Shown in pieces: positions 54,478 through 64,000 of a stretch of 64,000 bases of DNA. This DNA comes from Cyanidiococcus yangmingshanensis. Taxonomy: Eukaryota > Rhodophyta > Bangiophyceae > Cyanidiales > Cyanidiaceae. Both the position numbers and the translations under genes were made by a program. The first letter of the stretch is position 1; every line of letters starts with the position of its first letter. Under the pieces are notes generated by a model. The model made no database searches. It had not been told where the DNA came from and was given only the letters and a program-made list of their open reading frames with translations. Location of the stretch: assembly GCA_013995675.1 (NCBI GenBank), contig VWRR01000015.1, positions 372,001 to 436,000 of the forward strand, written 5' to 3'.

Positions 54478-54870
54478 TCAGCAACGTTTGAGCTTGCGAC
54501 GACTCGTTGAGCTCGACGACGCAGTGGGCGACGCTCCCGGCAGTTGCAGACCACACTGCGCTGCCGCCCGTTCCCTGACCTGTTGTTGCCAACGTCGACC
54601 AGATTCATCAGTCTCATCCGCTTTCGCAATGCCATACAGCTCGTGCAACCGGACCAGCTCATCAACGAATGACTGCCATTGAAGCACGTCCTCAGCCAGT
54701 GCCTGCAACATGGCTTTTTGTCGCATCAACTCAGTGTCCGCTTCGACAGACTCGACTTGTCGACCTTCAAAACACGCTCGCAGCGCCCGTTGACGTGCGC
54801 TGATCAAGTCTCGATCAGTGGTGACTGCTCGGAGACGACGCCATATCGCCCGATATAGACGCAACGTCAT
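54478..54870 (-). CDS. LYR-motif protein, LYRM7/MZM1-like
   Basis: From ATG 54870 (MTLRLYRAIWRRLR), 130 residues. The L-Y-R motif just after the start codon, the basic helix that follows and the pattern 'DLISARQRALRACFEG' match the LYR family of mitochondrial assembly factors. Length and the downstream acidic helices (SVEADTELMRQKAMLQALAE) fit LYRM7/Mzm1, which matures Rieske protein for complex III, better than SDHAF or ACP-binding NDUFA6 types, but I am not certain. The open frame runs further upstream without an ATG and that part is probably 5' flank. Confidence 0.6.
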   Translation of the reverse strand: MTLRLYRAIWRRLRAVTTDRDLISARQRALRACFEGRQVESVEADTELMRQKAMLQALAEDVLQWQSFVDELVRLHELYGIAKADETDESGRRWQQQVRERAAAQCGLQLPGASPTASSSSTSRRKLKRC

Positions 54871-55364
54871 CAGTCGCAACCAAACGTGATCATTGGCGCA
54901 CCAACCAGTCCGCGAAACTTGAGTCGCAACGTCAGACCCCAGCTCCGTTGCGTCTAGACGTTCCAAACCCTCCAGGTCTATAGAGTCAGTGCCAGTTTGA
55001 ACACAACCCAAACAACCTCCGGACGCTTTCTTTTCGAGTGTTATTCGAAGGTTGACGGAAAGCAGCAATGCCCACGTCAAGCGAGAAGCGGAATGGTCGG
55101 TAAAGGGCACCCCATCGTTGGCTCGTCCTTGGCGGTCTTTAGAACGTCGATGGGCGTTTCACGAGTGGTTGTTGTCGAAACGCCCTAGTCGGAGACTTGT
55201 ATCCGGCAAAGAGATCACCTCATTTGATTGCCATAAAGGCGCGTGATTACTTGTTCAGTCAGATTAGCTGGTTTCATTGTTTGACTTTGGGTTCATCCCG
55301 GTCGTCGCGTGCGTTTGGGGGCGCTGGTCTCGCCACAAGTTCAGTTCGGTCACCAACCCATAGA

Positions 55365-56813
55365 ATGCAGCGACTTGGATCGAGACTTGCTCGTGTTTTG
55401 ATAGACCAAGCATGGCACTTGAAGGTACCAGTGGGTACGCTAGGAGGCTCTGGACGATTGGCAACTGCCGTGCAGTCAGCAAGACGGCCAGGTGCGGGTC
55501 TGATAACGACGCTGTCGAACGGGGTCTTGGCTTGTCGGCGACCAACTCGCCAGCCCATCCAAGCGTTTCAGTGGCGGCCATCACGAGGCGAACGTTGGAT
55601 GAGTGCAACCGCTGTTGCAGCGTCTCGTGATCCCTACCAGGTGCTGGGCGTCTCGCGAAACGCCACGCTCGCCGAGATCAAGAAAGCCTACTATCGTCTA
55701 GCGAAGGAGCATCATCCGGATTCTGGAGGCGACAAGGCCAAGTTTGCCGAGATCAACGCAGCATACGAACTTTTGAGCGATGAAAAGAAACGAAAACAGT
55801 ATGATCGATACGGGATTCGTGAGGATACCGATGATTCCGCTGCTGGTGGTTTTGAGACCGCTTCCGGTATGGGTGCTGAGGACATTCTTCGTCAGTTTCG
55901 GGAGTTTTTCGGTGGCATGGCTGATGAGTCTGGTGCCGGGACGGGTCCTGCAGGCAGTGGTTTTGGCTTTTTCGCGCACGGTGCCGATGTAGAGGTTCCC
56001 CTGGTCCTGTCGTTCATGGAGGCAGCCCGGGGAGTAGAGAAGACCGTCCAGGTCTCAGCAGCAGTCGAATGTCGCGCTTGTCGGGGCACTGGCGCAACTG
56101 GTGGACGTACTGAATGGAGTGCTTGTGCACAATGTGGCGGAACGGGTCAGGAGAGTTACCAACGGGGGTTCTTCGCTTTCCAGAGTACCTGTCGTCGATG
56201 TGGCGGCAGCGGACGACGTCTTCGGAATCCCTGTTCCTCGTGTTCGGGCAGTGGCGTCGTTTCAGGTAGTCGTCGGGTTGTCGTTCAGGTACCTGCTGGC
56301 GTCGATAGCGGCTACAGCTTGCGAATGACTGGCAAGGGAGAGGCTGCTCCACGTGGTGGCACTCCCGGAGATTTGTACGTTCGTATCCAAGTAGAGGATG
56401 ACCCGTACTTTCATCGCGAGGGGCCTCATCTCCATGTGGTTGCTCCGATTAGTTTCGCGGATGCTGCACTTGGTGGCAGTGTCCGAGTGCGAACGCTCGA
56501 TGGTGAGGCTGAAGTCAAGATTCCGCCAGGTACACAACCGGATGATGTGCGGCTCATGCGCGGACGAGGACTCCCTCGACCCGGGAGCGCCGTTGGTGAC
56601 CGTGGTAACCAGTATGTACACTTTCGTCTACGCGTTCCGACCAGTCTCACGAGCCGAGAGCGCGAGCTTATAGAGGAACTCCGACAGATCGAAGTACAAC
56701 GTCGAGGCAATCGCTCTACAGAATCGGCCTGTGATCATGATGCGACAGAAGAGGGCGGGTCGAAGAACTTTTTCCGTCGACTCAAGTCCTTGTTTGCCGC
56801 TGGAGGAGCCTAA
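55365..56813 (+). CDS. Mitochondrial DnaJ (Mdj1/DNAJA3-type)
   Basis: 482 residues from ATG 55365, intact. A basic, Ser/Ala-rich leader of about 80 residues suits mitochondrial (or plastid) import. The J domain is at 88-150 with HPD at 117-119. A Gly/Phe-containing linker (GFETASGMG) follows. Four CxxCxGxG zinc motifs occur: [24 protein letters not shown] and CSSCSGSG. The C-terminal substrate-binding domains include '[19 protein letters not shown]' and [19 protein letters not shown]. It is the type I Hsp40 partner of an organellar Hsp70. An in-frame upstream extension to 55197 starts at a non-ATG codon. The DnaJ is probably heat-inducible, though no HSE was demonstrated. Confidence 0.93.
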   Translation: MQRLGSRLARVLIDQAWHLKVPVGTLGGSGRLATAVQSARRPGAGLITTLSNGVLACRRPTRQPIQAFQWRPSRGERWMSATAVAASRDPYQVLGVSRNATLAEIKKAYYRLAKEHHPDSGGDKAKFAEINAAYELLSDEKKRKQYDRYGIREDTDDSAAGGFETASGMGAEDILRQFREFFGGMADESGAGTGPAGSGFGFFAHGADVEVPLVLSFMEAARGVEKTVQVSAAVECRACRGTGATGGRTEWSACAQCGGTGQESYQRGFFAFQSTCRRCGGSGRRLRNPCSSCSGSGVVSGSRRVVVQVPAGVDSGYSLRMTGKGEAAPRGGTPGDLYVRIQVEDDPYFHREGPHLHVVAPISFADAALGGSVRVRTLDGEAEVKIPPGTQPDDVRLMRGRGLPRPGSAVGDRGNQYVHFRLRVPTSLTSRERELIEELRQIEVQRRGNRSTESACDHDATEEGGSKNFFRRLKSLFAAGGA

Positions 56814-58117
56814 CCCAGCATTGCTTGCCAGACAGAATTGATGAACCATGTCGTGGTTGTGACTAGATGCCAAGTCCGAAACGGCGTTGCGAGTTTCATT
56901 GCACACTGGCAAGTACACCACGGTGGGTTCCACCAGCGGGACATCCAGTTTGCCCTGTATGCTTACGGTTCATTGCGTGACTGTATCTCGTACGCTTCTT
57001 CGGAGGGCGCTGCAGCGGATGCGTCGATAAAGGCCTTGGGCGCCCCGCGACTCGATGGGTGTACTCTTCAACGAGGACGTTGTTCTGGACGAAGCACACG
57101 AGATATTCTCGTCGCTAGTTCCATCAAGAGCTAGCAGGAATCACGATGGCTTCAGAATATGTTGTCGTTTTGCTCAGTTCTGAGCGCTGTCTGCAGTACA
57201 TCCTTGAGTGTGCGACGCTGCAGGCGACAGCTTGGATGAGCCAGTTCTCCGCCTTGCTGAGGAGCGTCTCGAGGTCCTGTTCATCATACCAAGACGAACA
57301 AGTTCATATCGGAGCATCGAGATCTGCCGATGAACGTACCCTTGAATGGAACCGTATTGAGACGCTTGGTTTCAAGAGCGTCTCTCTCACTGGTTGGGTA
57401 CAAGCCGAACGTTGCCAACTCAAACGACCCTGATCATTCAACGGGAACCAATGCCTTTGACCTGGTTTCCAAATCGTGCGGATGGTTGATGCACAGACCG
57501 TGTCTTGGGAGCATGCCTTACCTCCAACTGATATGGCTAGATGCAACTGCTTGCTCATCAAAAGTGAGCCAGCAACAACAGGGATACTGCGCAGGCAGGC
57601 GACGAACACGCTTTCAACGGATGCCCGGTCGTTTGAAAGTAAACCTTGCACAGCGACGTGGTGGATGACGACTCGTCTCGCGCTGTTCAAAGACAGTGTT
57701 GACCCGAAACCCCCACTTTATGAAGACAACCTTGCATATCGAGTGTTATCGCGCTGCATTCGGTAGTTGCAGCTGCACTCATTGGGTGTCGGATAGAGGG
57801 CCGACCCCCCAAAGTCACCAACGAAGTCGTTTTGGTCTCGACAGCCGGAATGCTGGTACAGCGTCCTTCCTCTGCGTTCGTCGGACGTGCTCTGGTTGCT
57901 TTTGTGTTTTTGCAGTCGTCGGAGTGTAGCGTGTGGAGGTCGATCAAGCGAGCGCCACGAAGAAAAGGTTATGTGCGGTCCTTGTCGTCCACTGTTCTTT
58001 TAGGAAACGAGTCGATAGCGTTCGACGGTGTCTCCTTTGCTCGGCAGTGCTCCGCCAGAGAACGAGGTCAACGATCGCTCGAGCGTCGACGGCTCGTTGG
58101 ACAGTCGCTTGCTGCAG
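56814..58117. other. Unresolved region with coding-like fragments
   Basis: Several short stretches look protein-like but sit in different frames: from about 56838 (RDIQFALYAYGSLRDCISYA), then 'FNEDVVLDEAHEIFSSLVPS' near 57068, then 'LDEPVLRLAEERLEVLFIIP' near 57233. No family is recognisable. It may be a real gene with introns or frame breaks, or noise. The right part is the 5' flank of the phosphoesterase gene. Confidence 0.35.
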
Positions 58118-58996
58118 ATGGACACTCACCCGGAAGAGCTGACGGAGAGCCAACGCTCTGAACGATCACGAGTTCGCGGCTACAAGCAGCGTTCGAGGCC
58201 GCCACAACGGCATCGTGCAAGCATACCTAGACACCCTTCGACGACCATAAGACCGGATCAAGCACGACTTTTCGTTGCTTTTGAGGCGCCTTCCGTGTTT
58301 GTGGATGCAGCAACCACTGCACAGCAGTTTTTTCAGGATCACTGGCGAGCTGATAGAAACAGTGCCACCGATGGACTGTTGTTACCAGCACGACCGCCAG
58401 TTCGTTGGACGAACCCAGACTCTTGGCATATCACTTTGCATTTTATGGGCACAACGCCTCGAGAACTTGTTCCTCAAGTTACAAAGCGACTTGATGAGAT
58501 AGCCAGTCAGTACCCCCCGATAACGCTGGTAATCAAGACGATTGCAGGACTACCACCGCCTATACGTCAGCAACGTCTACGTGTCATCTGTCTTGAGATC
58601 GCTGAAAGAGTTTCGGGTACCGTATCAACGTTACCGGTTCTTGTGAATGCGCTTGCTGCACAACTAGCCCAGTTTTCGATCACAATCGACCCTGCTGACG
58701 AGCAACGACCACTCGAGCAAGCCGAGCGGAAGCGTCCTCACGTATCGACGAAACCGTACACTCCGCACCTGACACTTGGCAGAGTGAAAGACTGGGCCAA
58801 CTCGGCGAGTGTCGAACAACTATGGAGCCTCATTAAGTTGGCATCGAATGGTGCTTGGTCCTGCACTAGGACCACGAACGTTTGTTTCGCCCAGTTCACA
58901 CTCTATGAGTCAGTTTGGGAACGAGAGAGCAGTTCGCCGTTGTACAAGCCCTTGGGGCACTTTATGCTCCGCAACGGCGAGGCGACAACCGCATAG
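58118..58996 (+). CDS. 2H phosphoesterase, ThpR/LigT-like
   Basis: 292 residues from ATG 58118 (MDTHPEELTE). The fold begins at about 49 (ARLFVAFEAP). Two HxTL catalytic tetrads are present: HITL at 104-107 and HLTL at 217-220, the 2H-phosphoesterase active site. ThpR-type proteins cleave RNA 2',3'-cyclic phosphates or act in RNA ligation. A basic Arg-rich leader of about 45 residues precedes the domain and may be a targeting peptide or nucleic-acid-binding tail. Plant and algal relatives exist. Substrate unproven. Confidence 0.85.
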   Translation: MDTHPEELTESQRSERSRVRGYKQRSRPPQRHRASIPRHPSTTIRPDQARLFVAFEAPSVFVDAATTAQQFFQDHWRADRNSATDGLLLPARPPVRWTNPDSWHITLHFMGTTPRELVPQVTKRLDEIASQYPPITLVIKTIAGLPPPIRQQRLRVICLEIAERVSGTVSTLPVLVNALAAQLAQFSITIDPADEQRPLEQAERKRPHVSTKPYTPHLTLGRVKDWANSASVEQLWSLIKLASNGAWSCTRTTNVCFAQFTLYESVWERESSSPLYKPLGHFMLRNGEATTA

Positions 58997-59460
58997 AGGC
59001 AACTGGTCAACGAACGAGCGGCACGAGCAGCGTTACGAACGTTCTAACGTTCTCGTCGCTGACGCTCTCGAATCAACGACAAACTTTCTAAAAAGGTCAC
59101 GTTCCGGTTCTTAGATCGAACGGACTCTACAAGACGAACTGAGCGACTGTCTCTAACTCGACAGAGGTCTTGCTCGTTGCAACAGGCAAGTATCAGACGC
59201 TGATCTTGGTCAACGGCGCCTAGTGTACGAGCAGTCACCAGTGACCAACCTTACGCGTTGCACGGTTCTCTTCGAATCATAGCGAGGCTTTTTGAACCAT
59301 CAACAAAGCACATAAACAGACCAACTTGTGCTTTCGCGTTCGTTGGCGGCCCTCAAGGACCGACACGTTCGAACTCGTTGACGAGTACCCGGTGGCCCTT
59401 GTAGCGCTTGCTGAAACGACGCTGTGCGCTTCGAGTCTGACAACCGTGTCTGAACCGTCC
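58997..59460. other. Intergenic between phosphoesterase and PPPDE protease genes
   Basis: No gene supported. In-frame sequence upstream of the PPPDE ATG at 59461 is open back to 59326 and may be untranslated. Confidence 0.45.
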
Positions 59461-61009
59461 ATGTCGGTCGTGGTTCTCCACATCTACGATCTTAGTGGTG
59501 GTTTAGCGGCAGCATGGAGTCCGATGTTGCTTGGAAGGCGGATCGAAGCCATTTATCACACAGGTGTTGTGGTGTTTCAGCGCGAGTACTACTTCGGAGG
59601 TGGCATTCAGAGCGCTACGCCCGGCCAGACACCCTACGGTCGACCGCTGCGCCTTCTCGTTCTCGGTGAGACGAGCATTGATGAGGAGACACTACGTGAC
59701 TTTCTGAGCGGCATCTCGAGTCGCTTCCACGTCGGAAGCTATGATCTCCTGCGGAATAACTGCAACCACTTTGCAGATGAGCTCTGTCGGTTCCTGGTCG
59801 GCAAGGGAGTTCCTGAGGAGATCCTGCAGCTCCCGCAACAAGTCCTCGAGACTCCTTTAGGGCCATTTTTGAGCCAGTTTCTTCGACCACCGGAGGTACC
59901 GAACGAGATTGGCGAGCCCGGATCACGAACAGGGTCTGTATCGACCGCAAACACCTTGACTCTACATAACACTTCTTCGACAAGCTCATCTAGAGGGACA
60001 TCCGAAGGCATGCAGTACTCGACAAGGACGTTGTCGTCTAGTAGAGACCAGGACGGGACATCTTTGCCAGTGCAACCGCAAGCATTGCTGGATGAATCCG
60101 ATAAAGGCAGTTTCGGGAACACGGCGATGTCGTTCGGTATCCCGTCGACAACCTCTATTGAACGATGTAGCTCTCGTCGAGAGTACTCGATCGAAGTGGA
60201 TTCATCTTGGAGCAGGACATTTTCAAGGATTCGACCCGAGCTAGAGACACTCGGTATGCCGGCATCAATAGCATCTATGCTGTCGTCGTCATCGTCGTCC
60301 TGCGGCTGCAGCACCGTGGCCAACTCGGCCTCGTCCAAGGACAACACCAAAGATGAAGGACAGGCAGCGCTGGCTCAACTGATTGTGAACGCATCCGAGG
60401 AGACTGCTCAGTGCCTGCTTGAGTGGCTTTCCCGTTCATGTCGTTTCTGTGCTGGTCGCAGACGATGGTGTGCTGACTGCCAATGCCGCATTCTGGCTGG
60501 AGATTGGGTCTCACTGGCGTCTACAGAAGCGATTGTCCTGTCTCGTTGCTCTGTTGGCCACCCTGGATGCGTTGCTTCATGACCCGGCCAGCTCGCTCCT
60601 CTTGCTGACCGCAGAGGTGGACCAGCCATGGATCGCTTGGCTGGTGCACTGTGTCGATGGTATTTCGCTCGATGAACGACGTATCTGGATACAGACGAGC
60701 TGCACGCTATGTCAACTGGGGCGGTCGGCACTCGAACTGCCGCCTGCATCACAGGAGCGCGTGATCGCTGTACTGCTTTGGGAATTGGCCGGGAACCTCG
60801 AGGTGTGGCGTCCTGGCCTTCAGGCGAACGACGAGGTTGCAACGGCGATCCAGCATCTGCTTCAAGACATGTTTACTCAGTCTGAAGTTGCTCGTGAACT
60901 GGGGCGATCTCTCGATTATCAGCAGGTCATGGAGACCCTGTTACCGACGGTTTCGGCAGAACGTATTGGTCAACTGCTGGAACAACAGCCCGGTACCAGC
61001 AGCGCTTAG
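59461..61009 (+). CDS. PPPDE (DeSI-like) protease with helical C-terminal domain
   Basis: From ATG 59461 (MSVVVLHIYDLSGG) the PPPDE/DeSI thiol protease domain spans residues 1-145: H33 (AIYHTGVVVF) and C101 (LLRNNCNHFADELCRFL) form the catalytic pair. DeSI proteins remove SUMO or ubiquitin from substrates. A Ser/Thr-rich linker follows to about nt 60340. The first frame ends at 60582, but a +1 break near 60424 (LLEWL to FPVHVVSVLVADD) opens about 190 more residues of Leu-rich helical sequence ('LQKRLSCLVALLATLDALLH', LLWELAGNLEVWRPGLQAND) ending at 61009. It resembles a PUL-type armadillo domain in layout only, unproven. PPPDE-PUL fusions are known in other eukaryotes. Confidence 0.83.
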
Positions 61010-62075
61010 ATCCGATGCAGACATCTGCGGCGGTACTTGCAAATCTATGCAAAAAGGGATCAACGGGCCGCCAGGTCGCCGTACTGGTAGACTACAAGTG
61101 ACATTCGTTGCCGAGCTACCGCGAACGTTGTGTAGGATGCAGGCGTACCCTCTGGCTCGGCCATGTTGTCGATGCGAGCCTTGTCACAGAGAAGCAATGT
61201 TTGCGCCGTTGACCTTCGTGATTGCTCGTTGCAAGGAGCGAGCGAGTATGTACAGACTCGTGTTCGTCTTGACGCTACAGCATGAGCAGCGAGAGCGCCT
61301 AGGCACCGTTTTAGCAATAATGCAATCAGCAATGCACAGCCTTCATGCATCCCTGGTGTCGACACGAGATGGCTCTCTCTCAGGAATGTTTTATGTCATC
61401 ATGGACACGCTCCGCTCTTTGGACTGGGCGTCTGTCTATAGAGCGCAACGATCCCAGACAGCGCCGATCATAATGAAGGCGTCAAGCAACGTTGAATATT
61501 CTCCAGAGTGACCGGGATCAAGAGTGCCACGTTTTCCGATACGTTTCTATGCTGAAGCAGCTTGTTCTTGCACGTCTGTGGATGTGCGCTAACGTCGTAC
61601 GGGTTCACGGCTCGTGCGTCGACGCACCGCTTCTGCACTGAAAACGTGGTGCTCAAAAATCTCTATTCACGACAGGGATACATCGGTCTCGTCGCGAATA
61701 TCACTATCAACGCAGTTCGAAAACAGCCCATCCATAGGCATCAAGCGTCCTCGGTTTTGGTTTCGGAGACCAGACCATGTGTAGACGGACAACCACGGGC
61801 TGTTGCGGGCACCAGCCAAGCCGATGCATAGACGCCCTCTATCGTCCTTGCATGTAGATAGAGAAGGAGAGAAACAGCACCAAAACGAAATGCTTGCTGT
61901 TGTTGTTGTTGCTGCATACCGCATGGTTGTCGAGCGCAGGCTGCTTATTGCGGTGCATGTTCAAGCTGCACCCGCCTGTACAGAGAAATCCCTAGCTCGC
62001 CCAAGTCACGCTTGCTTCGATGCCTGCAAACACTGCAGTGACGCTTCAAGCAGCCGTGGCGTCCGAGCCCCAGCC
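61010..62075. other. Intergenic, no supported gene
   Basis: Open frames are short or shifted and show no domain. Convergent 3' region of the PPPDE and beta-rich genes. Confidence 0.4.
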
Positions 62076-63253
62076 TTAGAAACGTCGTTTCAGTTCTGCA
62101 GAGTACTGAGCCATGTACTGGGGGTTCACGTCAAAGCGCCACGCCCCTCGGAACGTGATTGCACTCATCTCATTCCCTATGTAAGGATAGCGGTAGTCGA
62201 TGGACGAGGGCTTATCCGTACCCGCAAACAGTCGCAGTCGAAAGGGCTCTCGACGGACCGTGAGGCGCCATGCTCGTTCAGGTTTTCTCGGTGACATGGT
62301 CTCTTGTCGATAGCGCAACTGCAGGTTCGTGTGCCAGCGAGCCAACGGCACCTGCATGCTGGCCTCCCAAAAGTTCTCTGTGAGCGGCAAGAGTCGAAAC
62401 TTGAAGAATCGCCGCAGCTTCACTTCGACACGAAGGCTTACTTTGGGCTCGTCCCAGGGCTGGGTGTTCAGTGGACGAAAAAAGACTGCTGGTTTCAGGG
62501 CCAGCCAGGGGTAGACTAGAAACGTTTTCTTCAGCTCAACGCGAGAGCGTTGTTTGCTCTCTGCCACTCGAATGTAAAAGTCTATGTGATGATGCGCAGT
62601 GCGAGGTGTCTCTCGCTGTCTGTCGAGTCGCATCATGAGTTTTTCGAGAAAGTCCTCTCCATCTGATGGTTTGCCGGTGTTCCAGGGCCCTCGTCCCGGT
62701 ACCAAACGCGGTCTTCCGGGTGTTCCGCCTGGCACAGGCCCTCGAGGCACGATTGGGCCCGAGTCCTCTGGTCGAAGCGAGTCTGGTATTGCCCGTTTTG
62801 AAAAGCTTGGTGGTGCCTGCTCTAGACGGAGACTTGGTTCCATTAGGTGCACGACCGCGTCAACAGGGGGAACGAGCAAGTCGTTCACGGTAACGAGCGG
62901 CTCGCCTCGTGCAACCGACAGGCGACAATGGGTTTACGGACCGCCGCGGAAACGCAAGTCCGATAAAACGACTCTGGACAGGAGCAGTTACCGTAACGTT
63001 GATACAGTGAGTTGAAGAACGGTCCGTATTCGTGATATTTCAGGGACCGATGTCCGATCGCTTTTTTGGCACCAAACGGCACACGATTCTCCCGACTAAT
63101 CGACCAAGTCGTGTTGCTCGTTGAACGCACGCTTTCACTAGCGCTTTCCGCAAGAAAAGCACTCATGAGGTGCTTGAACGAAGTATCTTGAGTAAGGAAC
63201 CTCGTTCCGTCGACTCGAGTGATTGATTGCAAGCAAATCGGTCGTTCATCCAT
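62076..63253 (-). CDS. Unknown beta-rich, probably plastid-targeted protein
   Basis: The main frame (to 62843 if ATG, open to about 62888) alternates charged and hydrophobic residues: 'VSLRVEVKLRRFFKFRLLPL', 'ARWHTNLQLRYRQETM', RAWRLTVRREPFRLRLFAG and 'TFRGAWRFDVNPQYMAQYSA'. This strand-like pattern suits a small beta-barrel or beta-sandwich, as in outer envelope proteins. A separate frame from ATG 63253 (MDERPICLQS) to 62885 reads like a plastid transit peptide (FYRTCVSAAVRKPIVACR). It would join through a -1 break near 62900 to RLSVARGEPLVTVNDLLVPP. Family unknown; the joining is inference. Confidence 0.5.
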
Positions 63254-64000
63254 CCGGCGCTGTTCAGAACGAAAAGACAACTTCAATCCGACGCATCGCT
63301 AGGAAAGCGGCTCATGGCAGTCCTTCCATCGTCCTGCATTGTGTGAATCGTCATTGCATCGTCGAATACTCGATCGAGGAACTGCATTTTTTTCAGATGA
63401 ACTGCACAGACACTAGGGCAGTCTATCGAGAAGACTTTTGTTGGAGCGCGCGCTGGCCAAACCACGGTGGCATGCTCGAAAAGCCCGAAACAAATTGTTC
63501 GAGGCGACCTACAGGGTTCATGGGAACCGAACCATAAACAGGCTGAGACCAGCCAGTTGAGAAGGTCTCAGCGCTGACCCAAAAAAACGCAACATCCCGC
63601 TATCCAGGCATCGACAAGTCTAACGAATCGCGCTCTCAGCGGTATCTACGACCGACAACGAACTCGTTCGTACAGGGCATTCCGAGAAAAATCTACATTC
63701 ACAATCGACTCTCTCCCAATGCAGTATCTTGGAAACAGTACTGGAGTACTCGAGCATCCCCTGGACTCTAGGAAAGCACATCCTTGAGTAGTCAAATAAA
63801 CCAGACAGGATACGTTACAGAAAGAGTGCTCAACAGGATCTAATGTCGGTCGAGGCCTCGCAAGACTTGGTGATGATTCGCGTCTGGGTGTAGAGTGTTT
63901 TGTCCTTGTCCCTCACGGAAAAGGAATAAAGGCATCATCGTTTTGGACAAGGTTCTGTTTGGATCGGGCCTCATCTCCTCATACTCCCTAGCGGGCGTCG
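63254..64000. other. Intergenic to window edge
   Basis: No supported gene, repeat or RNA seen. AT-richer than the genic parts. Probably the 5' flank of the beta-rich gene and of a neighbour beyond the window. Confidence 0.4.

Noticed and set aside
1-64000. tRNA, rRNA, CRISPR, transposons, LTR or virus-like elements.
   Set aside because: I scanned by eye for tRNA T-loop and A/B box patterns, reverse-transcriptase or integrase/transposase motifs and spaced direct repeats, and found none that convinced; a covariance or profile search could still find weak ones.

Overview
The window looks like nuclear DNA of a compact, intron-poor unicellular eukaryote with a plastid. The best fit is a cyanidiophycean red alga of the Cyanidioschyzon/Cyanidiococcus type (inference). 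The sequence shows eukaryotic complexes (CCT chaperonin, 20S proteasome, Mediator, TRAPP, nuclear pore, HSF, bZIP, ribosome biogenesis factors). It also shows a cyanobacterial-type plastid IspG and other proteins with plastid-like leaders. Nearly every recognisable gene is a single open frame, and I can prove no spliceosomal intron. Base composition is balanced to slightly GC-rich, which argues against the AT-rich, intron-rich Galdieria.

Layout. 0-9 kb: a 5'-truncated DUF815 AAA ATPase, an NRAMP metal transporter, a plastid-type GNAT acetyltransferase and a SANT-like protein. 9-18 kb: UPRT, a one-TM protein, ALKBH6-like dioxygenase, a ClC channel with CBS domains, PUM3/Puf6. 18-28 kb: a repeat protein, MED14, RPF1, PSMA2 and an ALDH22-type aldehyde dehydrogenase. 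28-41 kb: a 73-bp minisatellite, CCT5, a heat-shock factor, an unknown protein, TRAPPC4, a bZIP factor and IspG. 41-49 kb: DCAF13/Sof1, a secreted Tyr/Lys/Pro-rich repeat protein and a large SHPRH-type helicase/E3 ligase. 49-64 kb: an Arg-rich helical repeat protein, NUP35/Nup53, agmatine deiminase, an LYR-motif protein, mitochondrial DnaJ, a 2H phosphoesterase, a PPPDE protease and a beta-rich plastid-like protein.

Several genes share functions: ribosome biogenesis (PUM3, RPF1, DCAF13), proteostasis (CCT5, HSF, DnaJ, PSMA2, PPPDE, SHPRH), transcription (MED14, HSF, bZIP) and plastid metabolism (IspG, GNAT). They are not an operon. Orientation is mixed, with short shared promoters between divergent pairs such as RPF1/PSMA2.

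The most striking feature is that many clearly conserved genes, including the single PSMA2 and IspG copies, are interrupted by one-base frame breaks. About twelve are +1 and two are -1, often at homopolymers. Residual assembly errors are the simplest explanation. The most biologically intriguing locus is the secreted Tyr/Lys-rich repeat protein at 43.4-44.0 kb, which resembles adhesive or cell-wall proteins.
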